Notes under the pieces: model-generated
What the model saw: the letters and a program-made list of their open reading frames with translations, nothing else
Told to the model about the DNA's origin: nothing
The model's database searches: none
Shown here: one piece after another, positions 35,956-45,028 of the stretch
Position numbering within the stretch: the first letter of the stretch is position 1
Layout of the letters: each line of letters begins with the position of its first letter
Made by a program: the position numbers and the translations under genes
Assembly (NCBI RefSeq): GCF_008806375.1
Contig: NZ_WAAT01000046.1
Location: 61,458-125,457 of the forward strand
Length of the DNA stretch: 64,000 bases
DNA from: Pseudotamlana haliotis
GTDB lineage: Bacteria > Bacteroidota > Bacteroidia > Flavobacteriales > Flavobacteriaceae
Direction: 5' to 3'

Positions 35956-37614
35956 TTATTTTAATACGTAACCTAAAGGTTTTCCTGTAGCAGCATTTGG
36001 AAAGCTAATGCCTAATAAGGTTGAAATGGTTGGTGCAATATCGGTAATACTGGTACGCTCTGTGGTTTCTCCGTGAGCTACCCCTTGTCCGAAAATCAAG
36101 AAAGGTACATGGGTATCATAATTTAAACCACTACCATGAGTTGATCCCGTTTTTCCGTATGAAATGTATGCTGGATCATTGACTAAAACCACATCTCCAG
36201 AACGTTTTTGATTAAACCCTCTTTTTATCATCCCCTCAATGCCTTCAGTGAATTCCGTTGAAACAATAGCATTTCTAGTATAAGCTTTTGAAATATGCAT
36301 GTAAGACATTTGCTCTTCAACAATAGCATTTTGGACATCAACCGACTTTAGACCTAATTCTTTTAATTTGGCTTTATTCAAGAAAATCTGTTCGTTACTG
36401 ATATTTTCAACCACCTCGGTTGTGCCATATGTTTTCACTAAAAAGTCGTTAAACACTTCTTTTCGGCCTTTGTTATCAAGATATCCTGAAGGAATATTGT
36501 GCGCGTGTAAATAAGCAGGAACATCAACTGCACCATGATCCGCAGTTAGAAACACCACATATTCTCCTTTTCCTACTTCTTTATCTAAAACATTAAAAAA
36601 ACGCTCTAAATCTTTATCCAAACGGATATAAGTATCTTCTATTTCCTTTGAATTTACACCAAAATTATGTCCGACATAATCTGTACAAGAATAGCTAAGT
36701 GTAAGCACATCGGTAATACCATCTTGACCTAAATCTTCGCCTTCAATAGCAGCAATGGCAAAATCTGTGGTTAAACTATTTCCAAAAGGCGTTGCTTTTA
36801 AAATACTATAGTTACCATTTTGGTCTTTTAACTTTTTCAAATTGTATGGAAACGTTGCCGTTTCTTTACCTTTAAAACCACCTTCATAGTCGTTCAAATC
36901 GGGACCACTCGCCGTATAAGTATCCATGTCATAATACACATCCCACTTTTTAAGATATGACGCAGCTTGCTTACTAGAGTTAAATTTGCTCACCCATTTT
37001 GGAAGTGCTTCCATATAAAACGAGCTCGAAATAAAAACACCTTCATCATCGCCATGAAACCAATAGGCGGCATCTGCAGTATGACCAGCTGGTAAAATAG
37101 CACCACGGTCTTTCACCGAAATACCAATCGTTTTACCCTTCATTTGGGTAAATAATTTATTTTCATCTGCAAAAGTTGTTGTTAACATACGACTTGGTGA
37201 CATTTTACCGGCCTTATCAGTGGTTCCTAATGGCTGTACACTTTCATCACCAGCGCAGTAAACCTCCTCCTTAGTTTCCTTATCATACCAATAATTAGAA
37301 ATGATTCCATTGTATTTTGGAGTTGTTCCTGTAAATATTGCCGCATGACCAGGAGCGGTTTTCGTTGGCACATAATTAAAGTGGTTATTTTTACAGTTAA
37401 AACCTTCGCTAATCATACGCTTAAAACCACCATCTCCGTATCTTGAATCAAAACGTGTTAAATAATCATAACGCATTTGATCTACTACTATACCTACTAC
37501 CAACTTTGGCTGTACAGGTGATTTTGAAGTATTTGAAACAGATTGCCCTTGTACTTTAGCAGAAAAACTAAATACAATAGTAAAAGCGATGTAAAATATA
37601 TATTTCATTATCAT
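35956..37614 (-). CDS. pafA: Alkaline phosphatase family protein, PafA-like
   Basis: A periplasmic phosphomonoesterase of 552 residues with a signal peptide (about 1-23). The metal and nucleophile region reads VVDQMRYDY (44-52) and PTKTAPGHAAIFTG (83-96), where the threonine is the PafA-type nucleophile. Later metal ligands lie in LTADHGAVDVP and STHGSGLNYDTHVP. PafA is the broad-specificity, calcium-linked phosphatase typical of Bacteroidota and active without phosphate starvation. It lies directly upstream of a secreted nuclease. A second possible start is at codon 3. Confidence 0.93.
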   Translation of the reverse strand: MIMKYIFYIAFTIVFSFSAKVQGQSVSNTSKSPVQPKLVVGIVVDQMRYDYLTRFDSRYGDGGFKRMISEGFNCKNNHFNYVPTKTAPGHAAIFTGTTPKYNGIISNYWYDKETKEEVYCAGDESVQPLGTTDKAGKMSPSRMLTTTFADENKLFTQMKGKTIGISVKDRGAILPAGHTADAAYWFHGDDEGVFISSSFYMEALPKWVSKFNSSKQAASYLKKWDVYYDMDTYTASGPDLNDYEGGFKGKETATFPYNLKKLKDQNGNYSILKATPFGNSLTTDFAIAAIEGEDLGQDGITDVLTLSYSCTDYVGHNFGVNSKEIEDTYIRLDKDLERFFNVLDKEVGKGEYVVFLTADHGAVDVPAYLHAHNIPSGYLDNKGRKEVFNDFLVKTYGTTEVVENISNEQIFLNKAKLKELGLKSVDVQNAIVEEQMSYMHISKAYTRNAIVSTEFTEGIEGMIKRGFNQKRSGDVVLVNDPAYISYGKTGSTHGSGLNYDTHVPFLIFGQGVAHGETTERTSITDIAPTISTLLGISFPNAATGKPLGYVLK

Positions 37615-37629
37615 TTAAATTTGGAAACT

Positions 37630-37637
37630 CAAAAATA
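37630..37637 (-). promoter_or_regulatory. -7 element (TATTTTTG) of pafA-nuclease operon
   Basis: On the minus strand TATTTTTG matches TAnnTTTG and lies 16 bp from the pafA start. No TTG at the -33 position is seen. Confidence 0.5.
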
Positions 37638-37717
37638 CATATTTAATACTGCCTTAATTTAAAATTAAGGTTAAATACCCCCAAGTTTTTTTTACTTTAG
37701 CAGCTACAAAATTGCAT

Positions 37718-38455
37718 ATGAAATACCTGCATAATATTGGAACTTATTTTTTGATGATTGGTGAAATGTTTCACAAACCCACAAAGTGGAGCGTCATGAA
37801 AAAACTTATTTTAAAAGATATCGATGACTTAATCATTGGCTCTTTAGGCATTGTTGCTTTTATTTCTTTTTTCGTGGGTGGTGTTGTTACCATTCAAACA
37901 GCTTTGAATATAGACAACCCCTTAATACCGCAATCTCTTATTGGTTTCGCCACGAGACAATCCATTTTATTAGAATTTGCTCCAACATTTGTTTCCATTG
38001 TTATGGCTGGTAAGGTTGGTTCTTTCATTACTTCTAGTATAGGAACCATGCGTGTTACCGAACAAATAGATGCTCTTGAAGTTATGGGTATTAATGCGGT
38101 AAACTATTTGGTTTTCCCTAAATTCATCGCTTTAATGCTTTACCCTTTTCTTATTTGTATAGGTATGTTTTTAGGAATTGTTGGCGGATTAGTAGCTTGT
38201 ATGTATGGCGGATTTAGTTCCCCTGAAGCTTATATTACTGGTGTACAATTAGATTTTGATCCTTTTCATATTACCTATGCTTTTATAAAAACCTGTGTTT
38301 TTGGTTTTTTATTAGCCACTATTCCGTCTTACCATGGTTTTTATATGAAAGGTGGTGCCCTTGAAGTTGGTAAGGCCAGTACAACATCATTTGTTTGGAC
38401 CAGTGTATTTATCATCCTTTTAAATTATTTACTAACCCAAATGTTATTAAGCTAA
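37718..38455 (+). CDS. mlaE: MlaE-type ABC transporter permease
   Basis: A 245-residue integral membrane protein of the MlaE/YrbE family, the permease of phospholipid transport between inner and outer membranes. Four to five hydrophobic helices are visible, plus the family signature LEFAPTFVSIVMAGKVGSF and AL-EVMGINAVNYL. The start is taken at the ATG 37718; a TTG two codons upstream is in frame. The stop codon overlaps the ATPase start (TAATG), so the ATPase is translationally coupled. No MlaD gene follows. Confidence 0.93.
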   Translation: MKYLHNIGTYFLMIGEMFHKPTKWSVMKKLILKDIDDLIIGSLGIVAFISFFVGGVVTIQTALNIDNPLIPQSLIGFATRQSILLEFAPTFVSIVMAGKVGSFITSSIGTMRVTEQIDALEVMGINAVNYLVFPKFIALMLYPFLICIGMFLGIVGGLVACMYGGFSSPEAYITGVQLDFDPFHITYAFIKTCVFGFLLATIPSYHGFYMKGGALEVGKASTTSFVWTSVFIILLNYLLTQMLLS

Positions 38456-39222
38456 TGATTGAAGTTAAAGATTTACGCAAATCGTTTGGTGATACCGAAA
38501 TTTTAAAAGGCATTAACACCAACTTCGAAAAAGGGAAAACCAGTTTAATTATTGGTCAGAGTGGCGCTGGTAAAACGGTATTCCTAAAATGTTTGTTAGG
38601 TATTTTTGATTATGAAGGCGGATCTATTGCCTACGATGGAAAAATATTATCAAAACTTAGTGAAGACGAAAAAAGAAATATCCGTGCACAAATAGGCATG
38701 GTTTTTCAAGGCAGTGCTTTATTTGATTCGATGACCATTGCTGAGAACGTGATGTTCCCTTTACGTATGTTTACCAAACAAAGTAAAAGCGAAATGCAAG
38801 ACCGTGTAGACTTTGTTTTAAACCGTGTCAACCTTGAAAATGCACACAATAAGATGCCTAGTGAAGCGTCAGGTGGGATGCAAAAACGTGTAGCTATTGC
38901 TCGCGCCATTGTAAATAAACCCAAATATTTATTTTGTGACGAACCTAATTCAGGTTTAGACCCAAAAACCGCCATTGTCATTGACAACCTCATTCAGGAA
39001 ATTACAGAAGAATATCAAATCACAACGGTAATTAACTCGCATGATATGAATTCGGTGATGGAAATTGGGGAAAAAATTGTGTTTCTAAAAGACGGTTTAA
39101 AAGCTTGGGAAGGCTCTCATGAAAACATTTTCAGAACCGACAATGAGGTCGTTACTGATTTTGTTTACTCTTCAAACTTATTCAAAAAAGTGCGCAGAAT
39201 GTACCTAGAAGAAAACAGTTAG
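38455..39222 (+). CDS. mlaF: MlaF-type ABC transporter ATP-binding protein
   Basis: An ABC ATPase of 255 residues partnered with MlaE. Walker A GQSGAGKT is at 34-41, the signature is EASGGMQKR (an ASGGM variant of LSGGQ, usual in MlaF), and Walker B is YLFCDEPNSGLDP. The ATG at 38455 is chosen because it overlaps the mlaE stop and gives the normal MIEVKDL start; an upstream in-frame start would add 20 residues read through mlaE. In this operon the complex probably moves phospholipids at the inner membrane. Confidence 0.95.
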   Translation: MIEVKDLRKSFGDTEILKGINTNFEKGKTSLIIGQSGAGKTVFLKCLLGIFDYEGGSIAYDGKILSKLSEDEKRNIRAQIGMVFQGSALFDSMTIAENVMFPLRMFTKQSKSEMQDRVDFVLNRVNLENAHNKMPSEASGGMQKRVAIARAIVNKPKYLFCDEPNSGLDPKTAIVIDNLIQEITEEYQITTVINSHDMNSVMEIGEKIVFLKDGLKAWEGSHENIFRTDNEVVTDFVYSSNLFKKVRRMYLEENS

Positions 39223-39327
39223 TGTTATCTCGAAAACTATTTAATTGATTTCTCGTGAAGGCGTAAAGGAGTAGCGCATAAATTCTGTAAAATCAGTGTA
39301 TATGTTTCTAAAAAATACTTCGTGAGT

Positions 39328-39358
39328 CTCTGTGAAACCTCTGCGAAGCTCTGTGTAA
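39328..39358. repeat. Degenerate 10-11 bp repeat with CTCTGyG core
   Basis: CTCTGTGAAAC, CTCTGCGAAG and CTCTGTGTAA follow one another between mlaF and the DUF389 gene. The CTCTG core recalls the array at 944-1015. Confidence 0.6.
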
Positions 39359-39402
39359 TAACCCCCACTAGAGTGAGAGCGGCCAACCAACATCCAACAA
39401 CC

Positions 39403-40905
39403 TTAATTCAAGCGCTTAACCACCAGAGTATCCAATTTAAGCTTTAGCTTCAGCCACTTTTCTAATTTCGATTTCTCTTTGGCACGTTGTTCTTCAGCGT
39501 AATCTTCTTTCCACTTAACGGAAAAAACTGAAATCGTATCTTTCTGCTTGAAATCGGTATTAATGACATTGGCATATGAAAAACGGTCAATATTTTCATA
39601 ATTAATATTCAACTCTTCAGTAAGTCCTTCAAAAGCCAAATAACTACTCTCTAATTTAGAAAAGCGTCGTAAACGATTTTCTAAATATTTAATTTTATCT
39701 GTTTGCGACAAAAGGTCTAAAGAATCACGTGTACGCAGCTCCTCCATATACCTAAAATTATCTAAATTTTTAGAGCGATTCTGATTGATAACCAATTTGG
39801 TATTCTTTAAGGCGCTATAATCCTCCAAACGACTACTTAATATAGCGATGGTCGTTTCAGGAATTTCGTCTAAACCAAAAGTATTTAATTCAATAGTCGA
39901 TTGTTTATCATCTATAAAAGTGTAAGAAGCGTTACTTTTAATGTAATCACCATGTGGTAAATCGCTTAACTCTTCTCTAATAAAATTACCGGCATCTCGC
40001 TTAAAATTACTTTCTTTTAACACGTTTAAGAAAGTCCAAACCGCGGGTACCATAACCACTATAGCCAACAACATGGCCGCTCTAGATATGAATTGACGAC
40101 GTTTAGAATTCGCGTATTTAAGCATAGGAAACCTTAGCAGCTTCAATACTAAAAAGGTCGCTAAAGCGATGAAAATAGTGTTAATAGTAAACAAGTACAT
40201 CGCCCCACCAAAATAAACAAAGTTACCTTTGGCCAAACCATAGCCCGCTGTACAAAGTGGTGGCATTAAGGCCGTAGCAATAGCTACCCCAAAAATAACA
40301 GAAGCAATGGTTCCTTTTTTAGTACGTGCAATAATTAAGGCTAAACCACCGAAGAAAGCGATAAGCACATCTCGAATATCAGGTCTTACACGCCCTAAGA
40401 GCTCCGATGTATCTTCACTCAAAGGAAAGAGCCAGAAAAACAGAAAAGCCGTTAATAAACTTAAAACAATCATCGTTGCTAAGTTTATCAAAGACTTCTT
40501 TAGGGTATCAATATCATTTATAGCAATGGACAGGCCTATACCTAAAATAGGGCCCATAAGCGGAGAAATTAACATGGCTCCAATAACCACAGCGGTAGAG
40601 TTGGCGTTCAATCCAATAGATGCTACAAAAATAGAACAGACCAAAATCCATGCGGTTGCGCCTTTAAAAGGAATATCGGCCACAATCGCTTTGGTTGTAG
40701 CTTCCCTATCCGTATCATCTCTAAAATCTAATAATTCTCTTAGAAAGATCTTGATACTATCAAAAAGACCTTGGGCATCCTTTTTAACGGCGTCCTTAGA
40801 CTCTTTTACATTTTTATCTTTTTCAGCTTCAGCTGCTTCAGCAACCTTATTAGCCTTAGCTTCGGCTTCCTCTTCCGAAAAATTAAATTTACTTTCTTCG
40901 CTCAT
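39403..40905 (-). CDS. DUF389 family membrane protein
   Basis: A 500-residue protein of the DUF389/TIGR00341 family, of unknown function. The N-terminal 55 residues are highly charged and Glu/Lys/Ala rich. Around 85-300 are about six transmembrane segments with the family motif NSTAVVIGAMLISPLMGPILGIG and ALMPPLCTAGYGLA. The C-terminal 190 residues are soluble and coiled-coil-like. It starts 6 bp beyond the manC stop on the same strand and is probably cotranscribed with manC and the SprT-like gene. Confidence 0.85.
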   Translation of the reverse strand: MSEESKFNFSEEEAEAKANKVAEAAEAEKDKNVKESKDAVKKDAQGLFDSIKIFLRELLDFRDDTDREATTKAIVADIPFKGATAWILVCSIFVASIGLNANSTAVVIGAMLISPLMGPILGIGLSIAINDIDTLKKSLINLATMIVLSLLTAFLFFWLFPLSEDTSELLGRVRPDIRDVLIAFFGGLALIIARTKKGTIASVIFGVAIATALMPPLCTAGYGLAKGNFVYFGGAMYLFTINTIFIALATFLVLKLLRFPMLKYANSKRRQFISRAAMLLAIVVMVPAVWTFLNVLKESNFKRDAGNFIREELSDLPHGDYIKSNASYTFIDDKQSTIELNTFGLDEIPETTIAILSSRLEDYSALKNTKLVINQNRSKNLDNFRYMEELRTRDSLDLLSQTDKIKYLENRLRRFSKLESSYLAFEGLTEELNINYENIDRFSYANVINTDFKQKDTISVFSVKWKEDYAEEQRAKEKSKLEKWLKLKLKLDTLVVKRLN

Positions 40906-40911
40906 TTATGA

Positions 40912-41991
40912 TTATCCGTATTGCTCTCCAAAGGTGTTCTTTACATTTTGGAGTACTTTTTTAATGTCTTGTTCCTTAGACTTAGGAAAGATAAGCAAAA
41001 CTTCTTCTTTATCAACAATAATATAATCGTTCAGACCATCAACAACCACGATTTTATCTTTTTTCGTACGAATCATGTTCCCTGAAGCGTCTTCTGGCAG
41101 CACTCTAGCATTCACAACAGCATTACCGTTCTCGGTTTTATCCAGCTTGTCGTATAAGCTACCCCAGGTTCCTAGATCATTCCAATCGAATTCTGCAGCA
41201 ATCACATAAACATTTTTAGACTTCTCCATGATGGCATAATCGACAGAAATATTTTCGGCCTTCGGGTAATTTTCTGCAATAAAATCGGCTTCGTCATCAG
41301 TATTATAAACAGGCAAACCTTTTTCAAATAATTCGAATAACCCTGGCTGATTTTTCTTAAAAGTATCAATTACCGTTTGTACGCTCCACATGAAAATCCC
41401 TGCATTCCACAAGAAATTCCCCTGGGATATAAAGTCTTTTGCGGTTTCGTAGTCTGGTTTTTCTCTAAATTGATTAACTGATTTTATCGCTTCCGCGGAA
41501 GACTTATCGTATTCTATATAACCATATCCTGTATTTGGAAATGTTGGCTGAATACCTAAAGTCATTAACGCATCATTTTTGGAACAAAATTCAAAAGCTT
41601 GCTCTACATTTTTTGAAAAGGTAGTTTCATCTTCAATCCAATGATCACTAGGCGCCACTATCATAACAGCATCTGGGTTTTCCTTCTGTATTTTTAAAGA
41701 AGCATATAAAATACAAGGTGCGGTATTACGCATGGCAGGTTCTAAAACCACTTGACGTTGTGTTACCTCAGGAAGCTGTTCTAAAACCAAATCATTATAT
41801 CGGGCATTAGTTAAAATAAAAATATTTTCTTTCGGGATAAGCTTCGACAGTCTCTGAAATGTTTTCTGAATCAGGGTATCACCTGTGCCTAACATATCAT
41901 GAAATTGCTTTGGAAATTCTTCAGTACTTACAGGCCAAAATCGAGATCCTACCCCTCCAGCCATTAATATGGCATAATAATTCTTATTCAT
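40912..41991 (-). CDS. manC: Mannose-1-phosphate guanylyltransferase
   Basis: A 359-residue nucleotidyltransferase making GDP-mannose from mannose-1-phosphate and GTP. The signature MAGGVGSRFWPVS (10-22) with FPKQF is intact, as are the substrate-binding FREKPDYETA and WNAGIFMW segments. The GMP domain alone is present, without the phosphomannose isomerase domain of AlgA types. GDP-mannose feeds surface glycans. It lies between DUF389 and SprT-like genes in a tight minus-strand run. It contains a GCTTCCGCGGAA variant of the iterated motif (41489-41500). Confidence 0.95.
   Translation of the reverse strand: MNKNYYAILMAGGVGSRFWPVSTEEFPKQFHDMLGTGDTLIQKTFQRLSKLIPKENIFILTNARYNDLVLEQLPEVTQRQVVLEPAMRNTAPCILYASLKIQKENPDAVMIVAPSDHWIEDETTFSKNVEQAFEFCSKNDALMTLGIQPTFPNTGYGYIEYDKSSAEAIKSVNQFREKPDYETAKDFISQGNFLWNAGIFMWSVQTVIDTFKKNQPGLFELFEKGLPVYNTDDEADFIAENYPKAENISVDYAIMEKSKNVYVIAAEFDWNDLGTWGSLYDKLDKTENGNAVVNARVLPEDASGNMIRTKKDKIVVVDGLNDYIIVDKEEVLLIFPKSKEQDIKKVLQNVKNTFGEQYG
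41489..41501. repeat. Palindromic variant of the iterated motif within manC
   Basis: GCTTCCGCGGAAG contains a perfect 12-bp palindrome CTTCCGCGGAAG and differs at one base from GCTTTCGCGGAA. In manC it codes for part of Ser-Ala-Glu-Ala. Confidence 0.7.
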
Positions 41992-41996
41992 AGTTT

Positions 41997-42593
41997 TTAT
42001 TTTATCAATTCAACTTCTGCATTGGGATTAAACAGATATACACGACCTGTTTTTACTTCAATACACTCAAATCTTTTAACGCGTTGGGTCCCCATTTGAA
42101 ATATTTTACCGTTATAGATCTTAAAAACACTTCCTTGCGGAACCTCAAAAATATAGGTTTTATCGTTAGGTTCATCATATTGTTTTAAAGCCAACGATAA
42201 GTTAACATCGGTATCACTACTTGCCTTGGGATTTTTAAAGTGTCTTGCCAGCAAAGGCAATAAATCTACAGGGAATATTTCAGGATTTAAAAACGGTAAC
42301 ATTAAATGCTGAAAGGTATACTTCCATTCTTTACCATGTGGTTTAATAGCTCTTCCATAGGTTTTGAAAGCTTCTAAATGAGCGACTTCATGAATCAAAG
42401 TTATTAAAAAGCGATACGAATTCAAATTAGAATTAATCGTGATTTCATGCTTTCCGTTAGGCAGACACCTATAATCACCATGACGCGTTTTACGCTCTTG
42501 CTTGATTTTAACAACTAAATTTTCGTGTTGTACAAGCTCTGAAATTTGAGCTAAAGCCTTTGGCGGAATGTATTTTTGAAGTTGCTCCTGCAT
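41997..42593 (-). CDS. SprT-like zinc protease domain protein
   Basis: A 198-residue protein of the SprT/Spartan-like zincin group. The zinc motif HEVAH is at 68-72 and the third ligand region HGKEW at 86-90. The C-terminal region is small and basic with YLFNPNAEVEL near the end. Homologues include bacterial SprT, whose role is poorly known; eukaryotic Spartan removes protein crosslinks from DNA. It is 5 bp from manC on the same strand. Confidence 0.88.
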   Translation of the reverse strand: MQEQLQKYIPPKALAQISELVQHENLVVKIKQERKTRHGDYRCLPNGKHEITINSNLNSYRFLITLIHEVAHLEAFKTYGRAIKPHGKEWKYTFQHLMLPFLNPEIFPVDLLPLLARHFKNPKASSDTDVNLSLALKQYDEPNDKTYIFEVPQGSVFKIYNGKIFQMGTQRVKRFECIEVKTGRVYLFNPNAEVELIK

Positions 42594-42657
42594 TAAAACA
42601 AAAATAACAGAATTCTTTTAAAGTCCTTTTTAATTTGTGAAGAGAAATTGATAAAAC

Positions 42658-43308
42658 TTAAGCCATTTCATTATTAATGAGCGCTAACAAGTCATCCATT
42701 TTAGAAAAAGTTTTAGTCGCAAGTGTTTGTAATTCATTTTCAGGGTCATGAGCTGTGTAACCAAAAACATCAAAGCCTCCTGCTTTAGCCGCTCGAACAC
42801 CCGATAAGCTATCTTCTACAACCAAGCATTCTTCTGGTTTAAAGCCCATAGTTTTAGCTGCCCACAAAAAAACCGCTGGATCTGGTTTCCATTTTTTAAG
42901 CGCATAGCAACTAAAAATTTTACCTTTAAAAAAAGGTAGCAAACCAGCTAGCCCGAGGTTCAATTTAATTTTTGATTCCGGACCACTAGACGCCACACAA
43001 AACGGTAAATTTAGATTTCCAATAACATCTCTAACGCCATCCACAGCCTCCATCTTTTTCTCAAAAGCCTCAAAGCTACGAACTCGGTAAATAGCTTCTA
43101 AATCATCCGGTAGCTCCCGTTGGGTTAAATCGGCAATCATTTGTTTACAGGCCACGAAAAAGCTGCCTTTAAAATGTTTCATGCCATAATCTAAGTCGAT
43201 GTTTGCCCCGTACGCGTTAGCAATGTCTACCAAAACTTGAATACTTGTTGGTTCGCTATCCACTAAAACACCGTCACAATCGAATATGATGCATTTGTAT
43301 TTACTCAT
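42658..43308 (-). CDS. HAD superfamily hydrolase, beta-phosphoglucomutase-like
   Basis: A 216-residue haloacid-dehalogenase family phosphatase. Motif I FDCDGVLVDS gives Asp10 and Asp12, motif II is ASSGP near 112, and motif IV is VVEDSLSGVRAAKAG near 160. The helical cap between residues 16 and 85 fits the beta-PGM/phosphatase subfamily. Likely a sugar-phosphate phosphatase; the exact substrate cannot be told. It sits 8 bp downstream of the SDR gene stop side in the minus-strand run. Confidence 0.9.
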   Translation of the reverse strand: MSKYKCIIFDCDGVLVDSEPTSIQVLVDIANAYGANIDLDYGMKHFKGSFFVACKQMIADLTQRELPDDLEAIYRVRSFEAFEKKMEAVDGVRDVIGNLNLPFCVASSGPESKIKLNLGLAGLLPFFKGKIFSCYALKKWKPDPAVFLWAAKTMGFKPEECLVVEDSLSGVRAAKAGGFDVFGYTAHDPENELQTLATKTFSKMDDLLALINNEMA

Positions 43309-43316
43309 AGTATATA

Positions 43317-44000
43317 TTAAGGCGTAGAATTAGAAACCTGTAACATTTTACCGTTATAATACTTGTTTCCGTTTAGTGAAAAATCTAAAATATATTCGGC
43401 CATTTCTAATGCTGTTGTTGGTGCTTGATAGCCCGGAAAGGCTTCTTCAAGCATTTCAGTTTGCACGGCTCCTAAAGCTAACACGTTAAAAGAGATGCCA
43501 GAATCTTTATATTCTTCAGCCAATAATTCTGTTAAGGTAATTACCGCGGCTTTACTCGAACTGTAAGCTGCCAGACCAGGAAATTTCATTGAGCCTTGCA
43601 CACCTCCCATGGAGCTAATAGTTACCACATGACTTTGGGTTTTCATAAAGGGTAACACCACACGCGTTAATTCGGCAACACCGTAAACATTGGTTTTATA
43701 CACGCTTTCAAAATCAGCCATTGATAATTCTGAAAAAGGTTTGTTCACCAAAGCGCCTGCATTATTAATTAAGACATCAACCTGTTTCCAATTCTCATTG
43801 ATAAAGCTTTCTACTTTGTTATAAGCCTTACTATCGGCTAAATCGAATGAAAACGCTGTTACGTTTTTTAGTTTTAAGTTGAAAATAGGCTTTTCATTCC
43901 GCGAAAGCGCTAAAACTTGGTGCCCAGCATCAGAAAACAACTTGACTAGTTCAAAACCAATACCGCGACTGGTTCCAGTGATTATAATATTTTTACTCAT
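43317..44000 (-). CDS. SDR family oxidoreductase
   Basis: A short-chain dehydrogenase of 227 residues. The N-terminal TGTSRGIGFE (about 8-17) binds the dinucleotide, NNAG is at about 80-83, the catalytic serine is in ISSMGG near 128 and the YxxxK pair in YSSSK near 145. Substrate unknown. It overlaps the upstream M28 peptidase gene by 8 bp, so they are coupled. A copy of the iterated 12-mer lies inside its coding region (43897-43908). Confidence 0.9.
   Translation of the reverse strand: MSKNIIITGTSRGIGFELVKLFSDAGHQVLALSRNEKPIFNLKLKNVTAFSFDLADSKAYNKVESFINENWKQVDVLINNAGALVNKPFSELSMADFESVYKTNVYGVAELTRVVLPFMKTQSHVVTISSMGGVQGSMKFPGLAAYSSSKAAVITLTELLAEEYKDSGISFNVLALGAVQTEMLEEAFPGYQAPTTALEMAEYILDFSLNGNKYYNGKMLQVSNSTP
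43897..43908. repeat. GCTTTCGCGGAA iterated motif (reverse complement), within SDR gene
   Basis: TTCCGCGAAAGC here; on the coding strand it reads GCTTTCGCGGAA in a frame giving Leu-Ser-Arg, different from the frame at 34452 (Ala-Phe-Ala-Glu). Confidence 0.8.
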
Positions 44001-44940
44001 GTAACTTAAATTCTTTGGTTTCTGAATTAATCATCCCTTCCAGAGCAGGAATCATCTTATTAATGAACGTGGTCATGTGTTCAAAATCTAAAGCTTCTAC
44101 CTCGTCATCTACATGATGATAATAGTCAAAATTGGTAAAATCGAAGGTTGAAATAGCCTGCGCAGGCACCTTAAAAGCGTTATAAAATGGATAATTATCA
44201 GAACGTTTAAATAAATTATAAGCTTTGGCTTGAGGCAGAAAGCCAATAAGCTCTTCTTTAGCATAACTATTTAATTTTTCAGCCATATTTGATTTTTTAT
44301 AACCTGTAACATAAGCCGCAATTTCGCCTTCCGCTCTTGGCACACCAATCATTTCAAAATTGATCATGGTATACAAATCGATTTTCAAGTCTTTCAAACG
44401 CTTAGCCAGGTGATCTGACCCCTTTAAGCCCATTTCTTCAGCATCATAAAGTGTAAATAAAATACTGCGCTTATTAGATTTTGTTTCGGCAAAATATTTG
44501 GCCCATTCCATGACAGCAACGGTCCCTGAAGCATCATCATTAGCTCCGTTGGCTACTGTATCACCGTTTACTGCTTTTGCAGAACCAATGTGATCATAAT
44601 GCCCACCTAGAATCACAAATTCATTTTTCAATTTAGGATCCTGACCTTCTAAATACCCAACTATATTGTAACCTATCAGCCTCTTAATATTAAAACTATC
44701 TCTATAGGTTTCAAAAAAAGGATTCACAGCGTTATTTTTAAAAAAAGTCTCGATATATACGGCTGCTTTTTCCAAACCTGCTGTGCCTGTTTTTCGGCCT
44801 TCTAAAGCATCAGAGGCTAGGTAATTCATGCTTTTTTCAATACTTTCTTTTAAAGCAGTATAATCTGATTGGTTTTGTACTTCCTGTGCTCCACAGGTCA
44901 AAACAGGTAATAAAAAGAGTAAATAGTATATGTTCTTCAT
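43993..44940 (-). CDS. M28 family zinc aminopeptidase, exported
   Basis: A 315-residue peptidase with a signal sequence (about 1-19; the LTCG ending allows but does not prove lipidation). The two-zinc site of family M28 is visible: GGHYDHIG (about 112-119), NGANDDASG with the bridging Asp, the glutamate base in YDAEEMG, and a C-terminal HHVDD. It should release N-terminal amino acids in the periplasm or at the surface. A strong terminator of the pdh operon lies just upstream of its start, so it has its own promoter. Confidence 0.92.
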   Translation of the reverse strand: MKNIYYLLFLLPVLTCGAQEVQNQSDYTALKESIEKSMNYLASDALEGRKTGTAGLEKAAVYIETFFKNNAVNPFFETYRDSFNIKRLIGYNIVGYLEGQDPKLKNEFVILGGHYDHIGSAKAVNGDTVANGANDDASGTVAVMEWAKYFAETKSNKRSILFTLYDAEEMGLKGSDHLAKRLKDLKIDLYTMINFEMIGVPRAEGEIAAYVTGYKKSNMAEKLNSYAKEELIGFLPQAKAYNLFKRSDNYPFYNAFKVPAQAISTFDFTNFDYYHHVDDEVEALDFEHMTTFINKMIPALEGMINSETKEFKLHE

Positions 44941-44951
44941 AGTTTAAAGAT

Positions 44952-44988
44952 AAAAAAAACCTGTTTCTTTTAACGGAAACAGGTTTTA
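44952..44988 (-). terminator. Terminator after pdhC
   Basis: AAAACCTGTTTC (44956-44967), loop, GAAACAGGTTTT (44976-44987): a 12-bp stem. On the minus strand it is followed by eight T. It ends the pdhA-pdhC transcript before the M28 gene. Confidence 0.9.
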
Positions 44989-45028
44989 ATATTATGTGGT
45001 ATTTCTTCTTTCGAAGGAATGCTATAGA

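Noticed and set aside
38395..38454. Longer N-terminus for the MlaF-type ATPase
   Set aside because: The 20 extra residues would be read through the end of mlaE and match nothing; the ATG at 38455 overlaps the mlaE stop and gives a normal start.
40307..41026. 239-residue open frame opposite the DUF389 and manC genes
   Set aside because: Antisense to two well-supported genes and spanning their boundary; low-complexity Ser/Lys/Ala translation.
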